Notes: a model not told the origin generated them from the sequence alone. 64,000 nucleotides of DNA from Tillus elongatus (GCA_964006375.1 OZ023269.1:62111968-62175967), one strand, 5' to 3'; counted from the first letter of the stretch, positions 10,369 to 22,234 are shown. Numbers and translations: made by a program.

Positions 10369-11811
10369 AAGTAGTGAGGAAGGGAGTTGCGACCCTCTGA
10401 CAGCTGCATCGTGTGATAGGGAGGACCTGGTGACTTAATCCTCGGATCCTTCATTGGATCTACACTGCGATCGTCAGGCCAAGATTCCTCTATGGGGCGT
10501 TGGTCTGGTGGTGTGATGTGAACCAAACTACCAGCAGGAAGCTGGCCAAACTCCAAAGGCTGGCAATCCTGGGTATCACAGGCGCTATGAAGACGACACC
10601 CTCAGCTGCGCTAGATGTCCTGTTGATGCTGCAACCGCTTCCCATCTGTATCAGAAGGGAGGCTATGGTGTCGCGTCTTAGAATCCGGGACTCGGGTAAC
10701 TGGTGTGGAGAGGGAGCAGTAATAGGGCATGCAAGAGTCGCCAAGGAGGTGGAAAAGGAAATTCCGATTTCCGCCATAAAGGTGAGGGATGCCAAGGACG
10801 ATATTAGGTTGACTAGGCCATACACCCTCAGGATCCCCAGTAGGGATCAGTGGAGGGAAAATGAGGTTGCATTCCAGCCCGCAAGCCTGTTTCACCGACG
10901 GATCACGGCTGGAGGACCAACAATCCTCCGGGGCAGGAATATACATCGTGGGCCTGGGGTGAGCGAGAGCTATGCTCTTGGGGCATACACCACGGCATTC
11001 GAAACAGAGGCGTACGCTATCCTGTCTGTGGCCAATAGACAGGATGTGAAGATGAGTCCCGAGAAATGCGTGTACATCTGCTCGGATAGCCAGGCGGTCC
11101 TCAGGGCAGTCTGCGCGGCCAGAATCAGGTCACCACTGGTTCAGGAGTGCGCTGACGCCCTCAGAGGACTATCCAGGACAAAGGAGGTGCAACTGGTGTG
11201 GGTTCCGGGACACTGTAGCGTAGCGGGGAATGAGGTGGCGAATAATCTCGCAAGACTCGGTTTCCGGCGGCCGTTCTGTGGCCCGGAGCCTGCGATAGGC
11301 ATAAGTAGGAAGACAGTCTCTGTCGGCTTAGACAGGTGGACCGAGGAAGCAATGGAGAGGCACTGGGGGTAGGTGACTGCAGGCAGGCGAGTGACTTTGT
11401 AGAAGGACCGGACAGAGATAAAGCTGTCTGGCTACTCGGAAGGAGTCGACCTACGCTTCGCCGCATCCTTGGGGTGCTGACAGGCCACTGCGCCCTTAGA
11501 AGACACCTCACATTGATAGGCGTAGAGAGGGATCCCATTTGCCAGGAATGCGGCGAGGATAAAGAAACGTCCTACCACTACCTGTGTGAGTGCGAGCCTT
11601 TGGGAGTCTTCGCGCAGAATTGTTCGGATCGAGGACTCTGCAGAGGAATCAGGTAAGTACCGTCCAATTGAAGACCGTCACGGCCTTCATCTCGAGGTCA
11701 AGGCGGTTTGGCGACAGAACCGAGGAAGAGTAGAGCATGGTTGCTGGGTTGCTGGGGTTGGCAAAAAGGGCCCTTGCTTGACGTTGGCCTCCCTACCACT
11801 GCTACTACTAC
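10369..11811 (+). mobile_element. 5'-truncated R1/I-type LINE (RNase H and zinc-knuckle end)
   Basis: The open frame from 10,500 to 11,372 covers the end of the RT and an RNase H domain: the E of FETEAYAI, the D of CSDSQAVLR, and WVPGHCSVAGNEVANNLA, where the usual final aspartate is Glu. The first RNase H motif (FTDGS) is present at about 10,890 but in another frame. A second frame (11,380-11,656) reads SRPTLRRILGVLTGHCALRR and the knuckle CQECGEDKETSYHYLCEC. The 3' end is a short (CTA)n run and there is no poly-A. The 13-bp target duplication is intact. Confidence 0.88.
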
Positions 11812-11824
11812 TACACACTAGTGT
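11812..11824. repeat. Target-site duplication, right copy
   Basis: Second copy of tacacactagtgt, immediately after the (CTA)n tail of the LINE. Confidence 0.85.
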
Positions 11825-12104
11825 GTAATGGCGACAAATGTAAAGACCTGGTGTTCTTCACCTGGCTGTAAAATAAAATCAATAATAGAACGGGGTCAGT
11901 AATAAATGCTTATTTGCAAAATTGTGGATTCCACAGCACCAGGGACGTGGTGTGGGGAGACGAGGAACTGTCGAACTGCGCGAATTTGAGACAGATGTAA
12001 TCAGGTAGAATAGGGAGGCTCCGTCTGATTTTTCATATGAAATGCCCTTGCTTTTATATGATGCTGATACCCCATCTCAATGCTATAGACGCGAGTTAAC
12101 TTTC
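11825..12104 (+). other. Noncoding flank downstream of protease
   Basis: Shared in reverse complement with 27,930-28,456, directly downstream of the other protease copy. It contains ataaaatcaataatag and no recognised ORF. Similarity stops abruptly after atagacgcg at about 12,104, the point where the ~0.5-kb inverted repeat begins in the 27.9-kb copy. Confidence 0.65.
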
Positions 12105-12284
12105 TTGTTAACACACTTGAATTTTTAAAAGAATTTATTGATTATAGTTGCATAAAATACTTATGAATAATAATAAAAAAATGATAAATATAAATTATGA
12201 CAAATTTAAAGAGACTCAAGCAATAACAATGTAGGAATTTCCGTCCGTGGTCTGGTAACTTCCATATATAGTCTCTGGTGGGGC

Positions 12285-12424
12285 GTGGACATGCCTTGAT
12301 TACTCGTAAAACGTTCTTTAAGTTTAATGTCTGGGCCTCAAATCTGATAGCCAGGTACGTGCAGCTCAACAGGTAATTTTTTGATGACTGTGTCAGCAAG
12401 AGCTACACCTTGACACACCAACAT
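12285..12424 (-). pseudogene. Parvovirus-type phospholipase A2 domain, N-terminal fragment
   Basis: From an ATG at 12,424 the frame reads VIKKLPVELHVPGYQI, then a stop, then GPDIKLKERF. The P-G-Y-x-x-x-G-P stretch is the calcium-loop region of the PLA2 domain known from parvovirus VP1 and also found in Polinton/adintovirus genomes. The sequence ends before the family's catalytic His-Asp pair, and sequence similarity to the other copies stops near 12,285. Confidence 0.7.
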
Positions 12425-12504
12425 TTTTACTGTTAAAAAGGTATGATATATCTGCGTAATTATATAGGATGTAGCAGTCGTACAAAGTTTTATTTCAGTT
12501 AACG
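12425..12504. promoter_or_regulatory. Divergent intergenic region, PLA2/ATPase (copy 1)
   Basis: About 80 bp between two ATGs that read away from each other. It is conserved in five places (here, 14,763-14,842, 22,235-22,314, 33,712-33,791, 59,953-60,032) and contains ggtatgatatatctgcgtaa followed by ttatatagga, which looks TATA-like in both directions. A shared promoter is inferred. Confidence 0.45.
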
Positions 12505-12602
12505 ATGCGTATTGTAAAACACGCAAAAGCCCTCAGTCACAAACATACATCATGACCCAAAACAGCAAAGACATGGAGTTCTTTTACCAAGTTTCAGTTT
12601 CA
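12505..12602 (+). pseudogene. Packaging ATPase, N-terminal scrap
   Basis: Starts with ATG as MRIVKHAKALSH and matches the first ~30 codons of the copies at 14,843 and 59,952. It ends abruptly at 12,602, where palindrome P2 starts and capsid sequence follows on the other strand. Confidence 0.6.
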
Positions 12603-13760
12603 GCGCACGATGTTGTAGAGTGGAGCATACTCGATGATGCAATCATGTTTAAATAAAAAATAACATTTTATGTGATTGGAAAGTTGTTGGTGCTTTCCAT
12701 TTCCAATTTGATATCTACCTTAAATGGATTTTTGGATTCCTTGTACTTGCAATCAAAAAAAACATGGGATATTTTTCAAAACTTTTGTAATCCAAGGTAG
12801 GTTGAAGTTGTCTATGAGCGTTGAAACTCAGTCATGTTTCTATATGCCTTCTGTTCGTTGAGAATTTAGTGGAGTCTTATATATCGAATGCCTACAAGAT
12901 CAAAGTTGTTCATGTTTTTCTAACGTTATTCTATCGATCCGTTTGGAATATCACAATTACAAAGCTAGGTCGTTCAGTGTTTGAGGATGTTTTGATAAAC
13001 CACAAGCCTTTCGTTTAATTAATCAGATTCATACGTTTCCCATTTTCTATATGGTACCAGAATCTTTTTATTTTGGCCAATCGGCTGTAATAATTGATTC
13101 CGTGTAACCTCGCTGGGGTGGATAAGTTTCACATGCAGCGCCATGTACTCAATGTAACCTCAATGCTTTATCTGCGTCGACTGCCCCAATCAAAATAAAG
13201 CAATTTTTTTCGCTGTGGGCTTTAGTTATACGTAGCAGCAATTAACTGAAAAAACGCTTCTATAGTCTTTGAAAATTTTACACAAGTAGCAAGGAGGTAA
13301 GCAGTAGCAAATACGGCCATCTTTCAGCATTGTATTGTATGTAGCTTGAATTAGAGCTCTTGCTCCATCACTGTTTGCTTCCAAAAGTGTTCGAATTGCT
13401 GTAACTATACCAGGTTCTCTCACATGTTCAATTATCGGGATGCTGCATTAGATGTTACTTATACATCTCCAGTCGTGCTACTCGTCTCAATCCTGCCATT
13501 TATTAGTAGAACAGTTGAAGACCAAACGTAAAAAATATCTTGTTAGTTGATTGCAGAATCACAGGTATCATTATGGGCAAGCGAACTGGTTTGAGAAGCC
13601 TATGTGTGTATTTCTTTCCCTTTGATTGACTCGTCGTGCACAGGGTCAGCGAATATATGTAGTTTGGTTAACATCAGTACCCAATGTATCTAGATACTGC
13701 ATGTGCTCCCAAGATGGAATCGTCTACGATGGAGGTAGCAAAGATACTGAAGCTGGGGCG
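12603..13760 (-). pseudogene. Double-jelly-roll major capsid protein, P2 left arm
   Basis: Minus-strand pieces in capsid order: from 13,423 EPGIVTAIRTLLEANSDGAR, then CYCLPPCYLCKIFKDYRSVF, then around 13,160-12,980 the segment EYMALHVKLIHPSEVTRN, then EWETYE-like and SNTERPSF-like parts, and near 12,700 the C-terminal DYKSFEKYPMF. The arrangement matches the DJR capsid proteins of Polinton/adintovirus elements, which form the virion shell. Numerous frameshifts and stops. The C-terminus is cut at 12,603 by the palindrome edge. Same gene as 23,320-24,476. Confidence 0.72.
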
Positions 13761-13769
13761 GCTTGATTG

Positions 13770-14430
13770 CTAATATTTATAATGAATATAATATGGTGGT
13801 CTCTGTTTCAATGCCAATATCAGAATGATATCACCTAGAAACGTCACAGGTACTGAATTCTGATCGATAATGTTTATATTTATATGCGAAATAATGCGGG
13901 TCGTAAGAGGCATAAAAACCTTATTCTATGGTTTTATATCAACCGCATAACCTGGATCTACCATTGGAGTATACTCATATACTCTATGCGTAGGTTTGCC
14001 GTTGTTTATATGTAAACAATATTACACTCTCAATTTCCACCCGTAAATCGGAAACATGGAGTTTACCAGCCGTAAGACGTTTAGAAAACCCCAATATTGG
14101 TGCTATTGAAGCATCGGTTGAAAAGTCTATATGATACTGAGATGGTATCCCACATTTTAAAGTGTTGTTGTTGGCTTTTAGCGAAAACAGGTATACCACG
14201 TCGATGTTGTTCTTTACTGCAGGGTACTGAAGTTTATCTTTAATGTAAGAGACAGTGTTCATTCTGAATGTATTTTTCGATATCACTAATTTCATACGAA
14301 CCATCAGGAATAGTTATTTCTAGTCGACTCTTTTCACCACTCACAGCAGAAAAGCAGTGAAACTTTTTACACCCACGCTCTATATATAGTGTTATAACTG
14401 TGAAAGTTTGCAAGCGCGAGCGATTAATCA
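13770..14430 (-). pseudogene. Minor-capsid/penton-like protein, P2 left arm
   Basis: Two overlapping frames on the minus strand. The first (14,431-14,240) reads SRLEITIPDGSYEISDIEKY. The second (14,304-13,984) reads NNNTLKCGIPSQYHIDFSTD and then SIAPILGFSKRLTAGKLHVS. The C-terminal part near 13,960-13,790 reads PGYAVDIKP and QRPPY. The layout (a short strand-rich protein ending in this segment, beside the capsid gene) fits the minor capsid protein of Polinton-like elements. No in-frame ATG precedes the first frame. A frameshift splits it, and other stops are present. Confidence 0.62.
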
Positions 14431-14512
14431 AAGTGTGGTTTTAACACTAATGGTGGAAATATAGCGTACGCGCAATGACTGAAACACAGATACTACTATT
14501 TAAGTCTTTTAT

Positions 14513-14590
14513 TTAAAAATTGTAAAAATAAGTGACCACATTATAGGTTATATAGTTTTGATATACATCATGATTATACAATATCAATCC
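14513..14590 (-). pseudogene. Protease C-terminal scrap, P2 left arm
   Basis: The minus strand reads LYNHDVYQ and then a decayed version of the CGHLCL region of the protease at 10.3 kb (the cysteine is lost). Only about 25 codons remain, fused directly to the PLA2 fragment at a hairpin. Confidence 0.6.
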
Positions 14591-14628
14591 TCTAGATCGT
14601 GATTGTTGAGAGACAAGCACGATCTAGA
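14591..14628. repeat. 11-bp inverted repeat at PLA2/protease junction (P2 left arm)
   Basis: tctagatcgtg at 14,591-14,601 and cacgatctaga at 14,618-14,628 form a perfect 11-bp stem around a 16-base loop. The same structure is at 22,449-22,486 and 60,173-60,210 but is absent from the copy at 33.54 kb. Confidence 0.85.
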
Positions 14629-14762
14629 TTATTGATGCCTTGATTACTCGTGAAACATTCTTTAAGTTTAGTGTCTGGGCCACAAATCTGGTAACCAGGC
14701 AGCTCAAAAGGTAATTTTTTGATGACTGTGTCAGCAAGACCTACGCCTTGACACACCAACAT
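14600..14762 (-). pseudogene. PLA2-domain fragment, P2 left arm
   Basis: From ATG at 14,762 the minus strand reads VIKKLPFELPGYQICGPDTK and runs to NNLDRACLSTIT. The calcium-loop region is present, with a small deletion (the histidine-valine-proline stretch of other copies is missing). The frame ends before the family's catalytic His-Asp pair because the protease scrap has been joined at that point. Confidence 0.7.
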
Positions 14763-14842
14763 TTATACTGTTAATAAGGTATGATATATCTGCGTAATTA
14801 TATAGGATGTAGCAGTCATACAAAGTTTTAGTTAAGTTAGCG
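14763..14842. promoter_or_regulatory. Divergent intergenic region, PLA2/ATPase (copy 2)
   Basis: Same conserved ~80-bp gap as at 12,425, with the atatatctgcgtaattatat stretch, between the PLA2 ATG (minus) and the ATPase ATG (plus). Confidence 0.45.
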
Positions 14843-15605
14843 ATGCGTATTGTAAAACACGCAAAAGCCCACAGTCACAAACATAGATGTTGTTGTTACC
14901 ACAGCATCATGACCCAAACAGCAAAGACATGGAGTTCTTTTACCAAGTTTCAGTTTCAGTTAGATGTTGATATGTGGTCCAAGTGGTTATGGTTAACAAA
15001 TATTATGTTAAGTTTGTTGTTTGGTCCAAACGGCTTAAAATTTGAAAACGTATACGTATACTCAAAGCGTTTAAATATCAGCCTAAATATAGCATCTTAA
15101 AGGAGGTGTTGTGTGATACAAAAGTGGTTGGATACTATCTATACAGTGAAGGCGAAGAGAAATTAGATCCAGCACATCAAAAGAGCAATTAAATTTTTAT
15201 ATTAGATGATATAGCCTGTGATAAGCAAGATAAAATAAAATCGTATATTTGTATGTGTAGATATTAAGACATTGACAGTTTCTACTTGTGTTCGAAACAG
15301 TTGGTGCGTGATAATGCTGACATCATAGTTTTATTTAAACAAGATGAAATTACTACATACAGACTGGAGATAACTTCTCTGACATCACTGTGAAGCCAGT
15401 AGTATGGTACAGTTTCACCAAGTAAGGGCAACAACGATCAATGAATTGAATATGAAATGAGTCTTGTGTATGATGATCATGTAACTCCCGATATGAGTTT
15501 TGAAAAGTTCAAACTTCTTGGTGGTGGATTTCGGCAAAACACGCATATTATGGTGGCTGTTGTTAAATATACTGATTTAACACAAGGGGTTTGATCACTT
15601 TATAT
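14843..15605 (+). pseudogene. FtsK/HerA-type genome-packaging ATPase, P2 left arm
   Basis: Starts MRIVKHAKAHSHKHRCCCYH at 14,843. Around 14,975 a P-loop-like GPSGYG is followed at once by a stop in that frame, and the other frame continues LSLLFGPNGLKFENVYVYSK. A later frame (15,130-15,350) carries the Walker B-like stretch DDIACDKQDKIKSYICM and then QLVRDNADIIVLFKQDEI. The C-terminal part DHVTPDMSFEKFKLL lies near 15,475. The order of motifs matches Polinton packaging ATPases, which pump DNA into capsids. Dead by several frameshifts. Mirror copy at 21,470-22,234. Confidence 0.75.
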
Positions 15606-15629
15606 ATCTCGGTTAACTGAACAACGTCA

Positions 15630-15745
15630 GTTGTTCGGTTCGCGAACGAATGTTAAGTTCATATCCTATTGGTGTCAAATACTATGTTGATAAATATTTC
15701 GCAGAGAAACATTCACGTGATACAACAACATATAGTGTTACTTAT
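15630..15745 (+). pseudogene. DUF8207-like protein, N-terminal part, P2 left arm
   Basis: Reads SRTNVKFISYWCQ and related frames matching 34,520-34,640. It stops at about 15,745, right after the TTTYSVTY codons, where the Jockey-like LINE is joined. The same breakpoint is used in the copies at 21.33 and 59.04 kb. Confidence 0.5.
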
Positions 15746-17431
15746 TTCCGAGTTATCGCGCCCTGAACGACAACGCAACACATCCTTATTTTCCAGAAAC
15801 CCCCGCACGGTGTGGACAGTTGCAATTGCAGTGTGAAAATGAATGAAGCAACTATGTCACTTCATTTTATAAGATATCGCAGCAATGGAGAAATCAGAAT
15901 CTATACCTACCCAACCTCTGACAATGAGAACATAAAAGAGAAACATCGCAACAGCATTATCGAATTTTCCACATTCCGCCCAAAAAAAGGTATAACTTAA
16001 AATATATTCCTCAAACCACACCCGACCCCAAGCAGACAAAGTTGCATGCCTAAGGCCAAGCCGCTTATAGTATCATGCATAAAACTCAAAGGCAAGAACG
16101 GAACCTCGTCATTGTTTTTAGTAGGCACTAGAAGAATCCCAAACCTCAACGAACTGACGAAGGTAAAAGACCTTCACAGCATTAGAATAAAATGGGAACC
16201 CCTAATGAAGAATCAACAAGTCACGTAATTGTCAAAAATGTTGGCTATGGATCAAGTCAATGCAAACCTAAATCAAGATGCGCAAATGCATCAAGAACCA
16301 CCACACCGAGGACTGCAAAAAGGTGATATGGAAGTTAAGTGTTGTAACAACCTGTGTCTTCATGCAGATAACTACCGCAGGTGCCCAGTTTACACCAAGT
16401 ATATGGATCAGTTGGTGAAAACATATCAATATAACACACAAAACCACATAACAATCTGATACATCTGTCCAACCTAAGACAAATGCTCCAACATCCCACT
16501 TGTGGTAATTTGGCACATTAATCAACGAACCAAAAATCCTCAGTAACATATGTGACTGAGCCAAATTCTCACTATGTTCCTGTGACATTACCATGTCAAA
16601 CTTAGGAAAACTAAGTCCATCAAGTCGCTCAAATTTATCCTTAAAAACAGTCAAATTTAATCTTGGAATGCCTGTGCCATTGAGAACAAATTCAACAAAC
16701 TCGAAATCTTAACCAAAAAAAAAAAAAAATCAACGAGATATAATCTGCATACAGGAAACACACCTAACACGAAGAACACCAAAACTCCGATACTACGATC
16801 ACAATAATCGCCGTAACAACCCATATGTAATGTATACAGCATCATCCGGTAGAAAAAATTAACACCCTCACAAACGTCTTGTTTGAAACACGCACCATAC
16901 AAAAACATAACACAACAGTAATCAATCGTTACAACAAAAACGTACGCCCACTTAACATCGACGATCGAGAATAACATTACGATCTAAACTCACAAAACAA
17001 AACACACATAATAGAGGACTTTAATCCCAAACACAAACTAGAACTGTGTCTATAACGATGGTAAAGCCTTAAATTAAACAACTGCATTTTACACAATTCA
17101 TACACACTCCACTATCCAAATAATTAATTCTTTGCTTACTCAAAAAACACAGCTTCAACTCTAGACGGCTGCATCTCAAATAATGTAAATATAAGAGACG
17201 GACAACGCTGAATAAACTAGACTCTGATCACCTCCCCATCCTTGTAGAAACCAACACGTAAAATCACACCCCCGCACCCATACAAAAAACACAATTTAAA
17301 ACCAACTGGAAATAGTATAAAAAAATCATAATAAATCCGTACATACAACACGAGACATAGATGACAATATCCGCATTCCCTACCGTCATACACGACAGCT
17401 ACAAAGATGCATCCAAAATATATCCAAAAAC
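15746..17431 (+). pseudogene. Jockey-like LINE, ORF1 and ORF2 5' part, P2 left arm
   Basis: ORF1 region: KMNEATMSLHFIRYRSNGEI at 15,840, then a PRE_C2HC-like block (16,046-16,228, KAKPLIVSCIKLKGKNGT), then frames with zinc-knuckle cysteines (KSRCAKCIKNHHTEDCKK at about 16,275-16,330). ORF2 endonuclease start is recognisable at 16,680-16,900 in shifted frames. The sequence ends at the inner edge of the P2 arm. Jockey ORF1 binds RNA and ORF2 nicks and reverse transcribes. All frames are broken. Confidence 0.72.
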
Positions 17432-17735
17432 TGACGAACTCTAGAATCGTCATCGATGCAGGTACCGAAGATACTGAAGCTGAAGCTGCTTGATTACTAG
17501 TATTTATAATCAACATAATATGGTGGTCTCTGTCTCAATTCCAATATCATAATGTTCTCCTCACATTGAAACGTCACAGGTACTGAATTATGATCGATAA
17601 TGTTTACATTTATATGCGGAATAACGCGCGTCGTAAGATACATAAAAACCTTACTATATGGTTTTATATCAACTGCATAAGCTGGATCTACCATAGGAGT
17701 AAACTCATAAACTGTATGCGTAGGGTTGCCGTCCA
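17432..17735 (-). pseudogene. Capsid gene start and penton-like gene C-terminus in P2 loop
   Basis: The minus strand from 17,694 reads DPAYAVDIKPYSKVFMYLTT, then VNIIDHNSVPVTFQCEENIM, then LELRQRPPYYVDYKY, which is the C-terminus of the penton-like protein. The stretch 17,516-17,440 that follows matches the beginning of the capsid gene (ASASVSSVPASMTIL). It lies outside the palindromic arm and has no partner at 19.3-19.6 kb. Confidence 0.65.
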
Positions 17736-18249
17736 GTCATCTAAGTATTTTAGATGTTAGTATAGCACAAACTATCCAAGTGACTCTACTCAACACCACA
17801 CGCATTTAAATATTACATGTCCGGGTGTTTACACTACGCCCAAAACAAAGTGCTGACAGATATCAGTAAACTCAACAGTGGCTCCTCCTCTTAAAAACGT
17901 TTCACCATCCTGGTAGCCCAAGCCAAAATATGATTTATGGACCACAAACGACCAAATGTGAAAGACGTGAGAACCTATTTCGATAGCGACGACTGCATGA
18001 AATAGTTTGGCTTACCGAGAACACCTCTACACAACGATTACCTAGTTGAAACTTCTACTTACAACATGACTGAGATCAAGGCTGATATTGTTCGTTATAA
18101 ACTTATGTTTCTGTTTGATAATGGTCCCACGGTGAGACACCTTACTGCTGAAGGCTCCTACTAAGTGATTCTCATCTGTGCAGATCAAAGTACTTTTCGA
18201 TATTTATATCAACTGGTTCTCTTATATGTCTAACTGTATTTATGTTAAT

Positions 18250-18945
<696 letters not shown>

Positions 18946-19079
18946 AAGTTGTAGAATTACAGTTTGCCAAAGGAGTGAGTGGTTGTATGTTAGAACGTCT
19001 TTTATGACTGAAGATAAATATTAATAAAAGTATTTTAATATAAAACTGTAGTAAATAAAAGAAGTTTTACGTTTACAAC

Positions 19080-19560
19080 GACTGTTTTATTTAGGTGACA
19101 AGTTTACAATTTAAGCAAATTATAGCATACAATTTCTAATACCAGAAATACATTTTCTTTTATAAAATTTAACAGCGTGATACATATTGGAGTGTCTGCC
19201 ACCAACTTCGGCAACCTTCATCGTTTTTCAAATTGATAACATCCTCGCTGTAACCACATTTCAATAACACCTCTTTAATATAACTTTTTATGATAACACC
19301 TTTCACATAACCTCTATCTACCGGCTTTTCGATAATATGTTTTTTCTATTATCTTGGGTGATTCTTCTAAAGCAACGGTACCACAATCATAATCCATACA
19401 CTGCTGTGTTCCTTGTAGAAACGTGATTTGTTTAACTATATCTGCACTCAATAAACCTAACGTTTTCGGTGTCTTGAACATATAATGTGCAGATTGATAA
19501 CCATTATAAATTACTATTTCTCTGGATGCCTACTCTCTCACACAGAAGCATAAACATTCC
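19080..19560 (-). pseudogene. ORF-X copy in P2 loop
   Basis: The minus strand reads NGYQSAHYMFKTPKTLGLLS, then QQCMDYDCGTVALEESPKII and later NFIKENVFLVLEIVCYNLLK to a stop. It keeps the ADIVKQI-type segment intact where the 8.4-kb copy has a stop. ORF-Y converges on it, as in the other copies. Confidence 0.55.
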
Positions 19561-19564
19561 GTGT

Positions 19565-19647
19565 GATCGAGAAAGTTAGTATTTTTTATTTCCAATTTGA
19601 TATCCACTGGAGCTGGCTTTGGTCGTTTGTGGACCATAAATCATAAA
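19565..19647 (-). pseudogene. Capsid protein C-terminal scrap
   Basis: The sequence parallels 55,090-55,200, where SVDIKLEIKNTNNF is read, and runs straight into ORF-X. Only about 25 codons are left, and the join to ORF-X is the same in both places. Confidence 0.5.
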
Positions 19648-21333
19648 TTTTTGGATATATTTTGGATGCATCTTTGTAGCTGTCGTGTATGACGGTAGGG
19701 AATGCGGATATTGTCATCTATGTCTCGTGTTGTATGTACGGATTTATTATGATTTTTTTATACTATTTCCAGTTGGGTTTAAATTGTGTTTTTTGTATGG
19801 GTGCGGGGGTGTGATTTTGCGTGTTGGTTTCTACAAGGATGGGGAGGTGATCAGAGTCTAGTTTATTCAGCGTTGTCCGTCTCTTATATTTACATTATTT
19901 GAGATGCAGCCGTCTAGAGTTGAAGCTGTGTTTTTTGAGTAAGCAAAGAATTAATTATTTGGATAGTGGAGTGTGTATGAATTGTGTAAAATGCAGTTGT
20001 TTAATTTAAGGCTTTACCATCGTTATAGACACAGTTCTAGTGTGTGTTTGGGATTAAAGTCCTCTATTATGTGTGTTTTGTTTTGTGAGTTTAGATCGTA
20101 ATGTTATTCTCGATCGTCGATGTTAAGTGGGCGTACGTTTTTGTTGTAACGATTGATTACTGTTGTGTTATGTTTTTGTATGGTGCGTGTTTCAAACAAG
20201 ACGTTTGTGAGGGTGTTAATTTTTTCTACCGGATGATGCTGTATACATTACATATGGGTTGTTACGGCGATTATTGTGATCGTAGTATCGGAGTTTTGGT
20301 GTTCTTCGTGTTAGGTGTGTTTCCTGTATGCAGATTATATCTCGTTGATATTTTTTTTTTTTTTGGTTAAGATTTCGAGTTTGTTAAATTTGTTCTCAAT
20401 GGCACAGGCATTCCAAGATTAAATTTGACTGTTTTTAAGGATAAATTTGAGCAACTTGATGGACTTAGTTTTCCTAAGTTTGACATGGTAATGTCACAGG
20501 AACATAGTGAGAATTTGGCTCAGTCACATATGTTACTGAGGATTTTTGGTTCGTTGATTAATGTGCCAAATTACCACAAGTGGGATGTTGGAGCATTTGT
20601 CTTAGGTTGGACAGATGTATCAGATTGTTATGTGGTTTTGTGTGTTATATTGATATGTTTTCACCAACTGATCCATATACTTGGTGTAAACTGGGCACCT
20701 GCGGTAGTTATCTGCATGAAGACACAGGTTGTTACAACACTTAACTTCCATATCACCTTTTTGCAGTCCTCGGTGTGGTGGTTCTTGATGCATTTGCGCA
20801 TCTTGATTTAGGTTTGCATTGACTTGATCCATAGCCAACATTTTTGACAATTACGTGACTTGTTGATTCTTCATTAGGGGTTCCCATTTTATTCTAATGC
20901 TGTGAAGGTCTTTTACCTTCGTCAGTTCGTTGAGGTTTGGGATTCTTCTAGTGGCTACTAAAAACAATGACGCGGTTCCGTTCTTGCCTTTGAGTTTTAT
21001 GCATGATACTATAAGCGGCTTGGCCTTAGGCATGCAACTTTGTCTGCTTGGGGTCGGGTGTGGTTTGAGGAATATATTTTAAGTTATACCTTTTTTTGGT
21101 CGGAATGTGGAAAATTCGATAATGCTGTTGCGATGTTTCTCTTTTATGTTCTCATTGTCAGAGGTTGGGTAGGTATAGATTCTGATTTCTCCATTGCTGC
21201 GATATCTTATAAAATGAAGTGACATAGTTGCTTCATTCATTTTCACACTGCAATTGCAACTGTCCACACCGTGCGGGGGTTTCTGGAAAATAAGGATGTG
21301 TTGCGTTGTCGTTCAGGGCGCGATAACTCGGAA
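19648..21333 (-). pseudogene. Jockey-like LINE, P2 right arm
   Basis: Mirror of 15,746-17,431. Differences include an Ala codon for Ser and Ala for Gly in the PRE_C2HC-like block (21,033-20,851), Ser for Ala near 21,103 and Gln for Arg near 20,450. The frames remain broken at the same places. Confidence 0.72.
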
Positions 21334-21450
21334 ATAAGTAACACTATATGTTGTTGTATCACGTGAATGTTTCTCTGCGAAATATTTATCAACATAGTAT
21401 TTGACACCAATAGGATATGAACTTAACATTCGTTCGCGAACCGAACAACT
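21334..21450 (-). pseudogene. DUF8207-like protein fragment, P2 right arm
   Basis: Mirror of 15,630-15,745, ending at the same LINE junction. Confidence 0.5.
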
Positions 21451-21469
21451 GACGTTGTTCAGTTAACCG

Positions 21470-22234
21470 AGATATATAAAGTGATCAAACCCCTTGTGTT
21501 AAATCAGTATATTTAACAACAGCCACCATAATATGCGTGTTTTGCCGAAATCCACCACCAAGAAGTTTGAACTTTTCAAAACTCATATCGGGAGTTACAT
21601 GATCATCATACACAAGACTCATTTCATATTCAATTCATTGATCGTTGTTGCCCTTACTTGGTGAAACTGTACCATACTACTGGCTTCACAGTGATGTCAG
21701 AGAAGTTATCTCCAGTCTGTATGTAGTAATTTCATCTTGTTTAAATAAAACTATGATGTCAGCATTATCACGCACCAACTGTTTCGAACACAAGTAGAAA
21801 CTGTCAATGTCTTAATATCTACACATACAAATATACGATTTTATTTTATCTTGCTTATCACAGGCTATATCATCTAATATAAAAATTTAATTGCTCTTTT
21901 GATGTGCTGGATCTAATTTCTCTTCGCCTTCACTGTATAGATAGTATCCAACCACTTTTGTATCACACAACACCTCCTTTAAGATGCTATTTAAGCTGAT
22001 ATTTAAACGCTTTGAGTATACGTATACGTTTTCAAATTTTAAGCCGTTTGGACCAAACAACAAACTTAACATAATATTTGTTAACCATAACCACTTGGAC
22101 CACATATCAACATCTAACTGAAACTGAAACTTGGTAAAAGAACTCCATGTCTTTGCTGTTTGGGTCATGATGCTGTGGTAACAACAACATCTATGTTTGT
22201 GACTGTGGGCTTTTGCGTGTTTTACAATACGCAT
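21470..22234 (-). pseudogene. FtsK/HerA-type packaging ATPase, P2 right arm
   Basis: Mirror of 14,843-15,605, but a two-base deletion near 21,985 keeps the first frame open for 115 residues (22,234-21,887), running through FENVYVYSKRLN to KEVLCDTKVVGYYLYSEGEE. The GPSGYG-then-stop lesion at the P-loop is shared with the left arm. The Walker B-like and C-terminal parts follow in other frames toward 21,480. Confidence 0.75.

Larger units (their letters stand above)
12603..17431 (+). repeat. Left arm of palindrome P2
   Basis: Reverse complement of 19,648-24,476, with base i pairing to about 37,079-i (37,077 in the outer half because of small indels). A handful of differences were seen: three amino-acid changes in the gag ORFs, one Arg/Gly in the penton-like ORF, a changed A-tract near 16,715, and a small indel near 15,090. 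Identity is about 99.7% by eye. It contains a composite of Polinton genes and a Jockey-like LINE. Confidence 0.93.

Noticed and set aside
11161..11538. 125-codon minus-strand ORF
   Set aside because: Antisense of the RNase H domain of the R1-like LINE.
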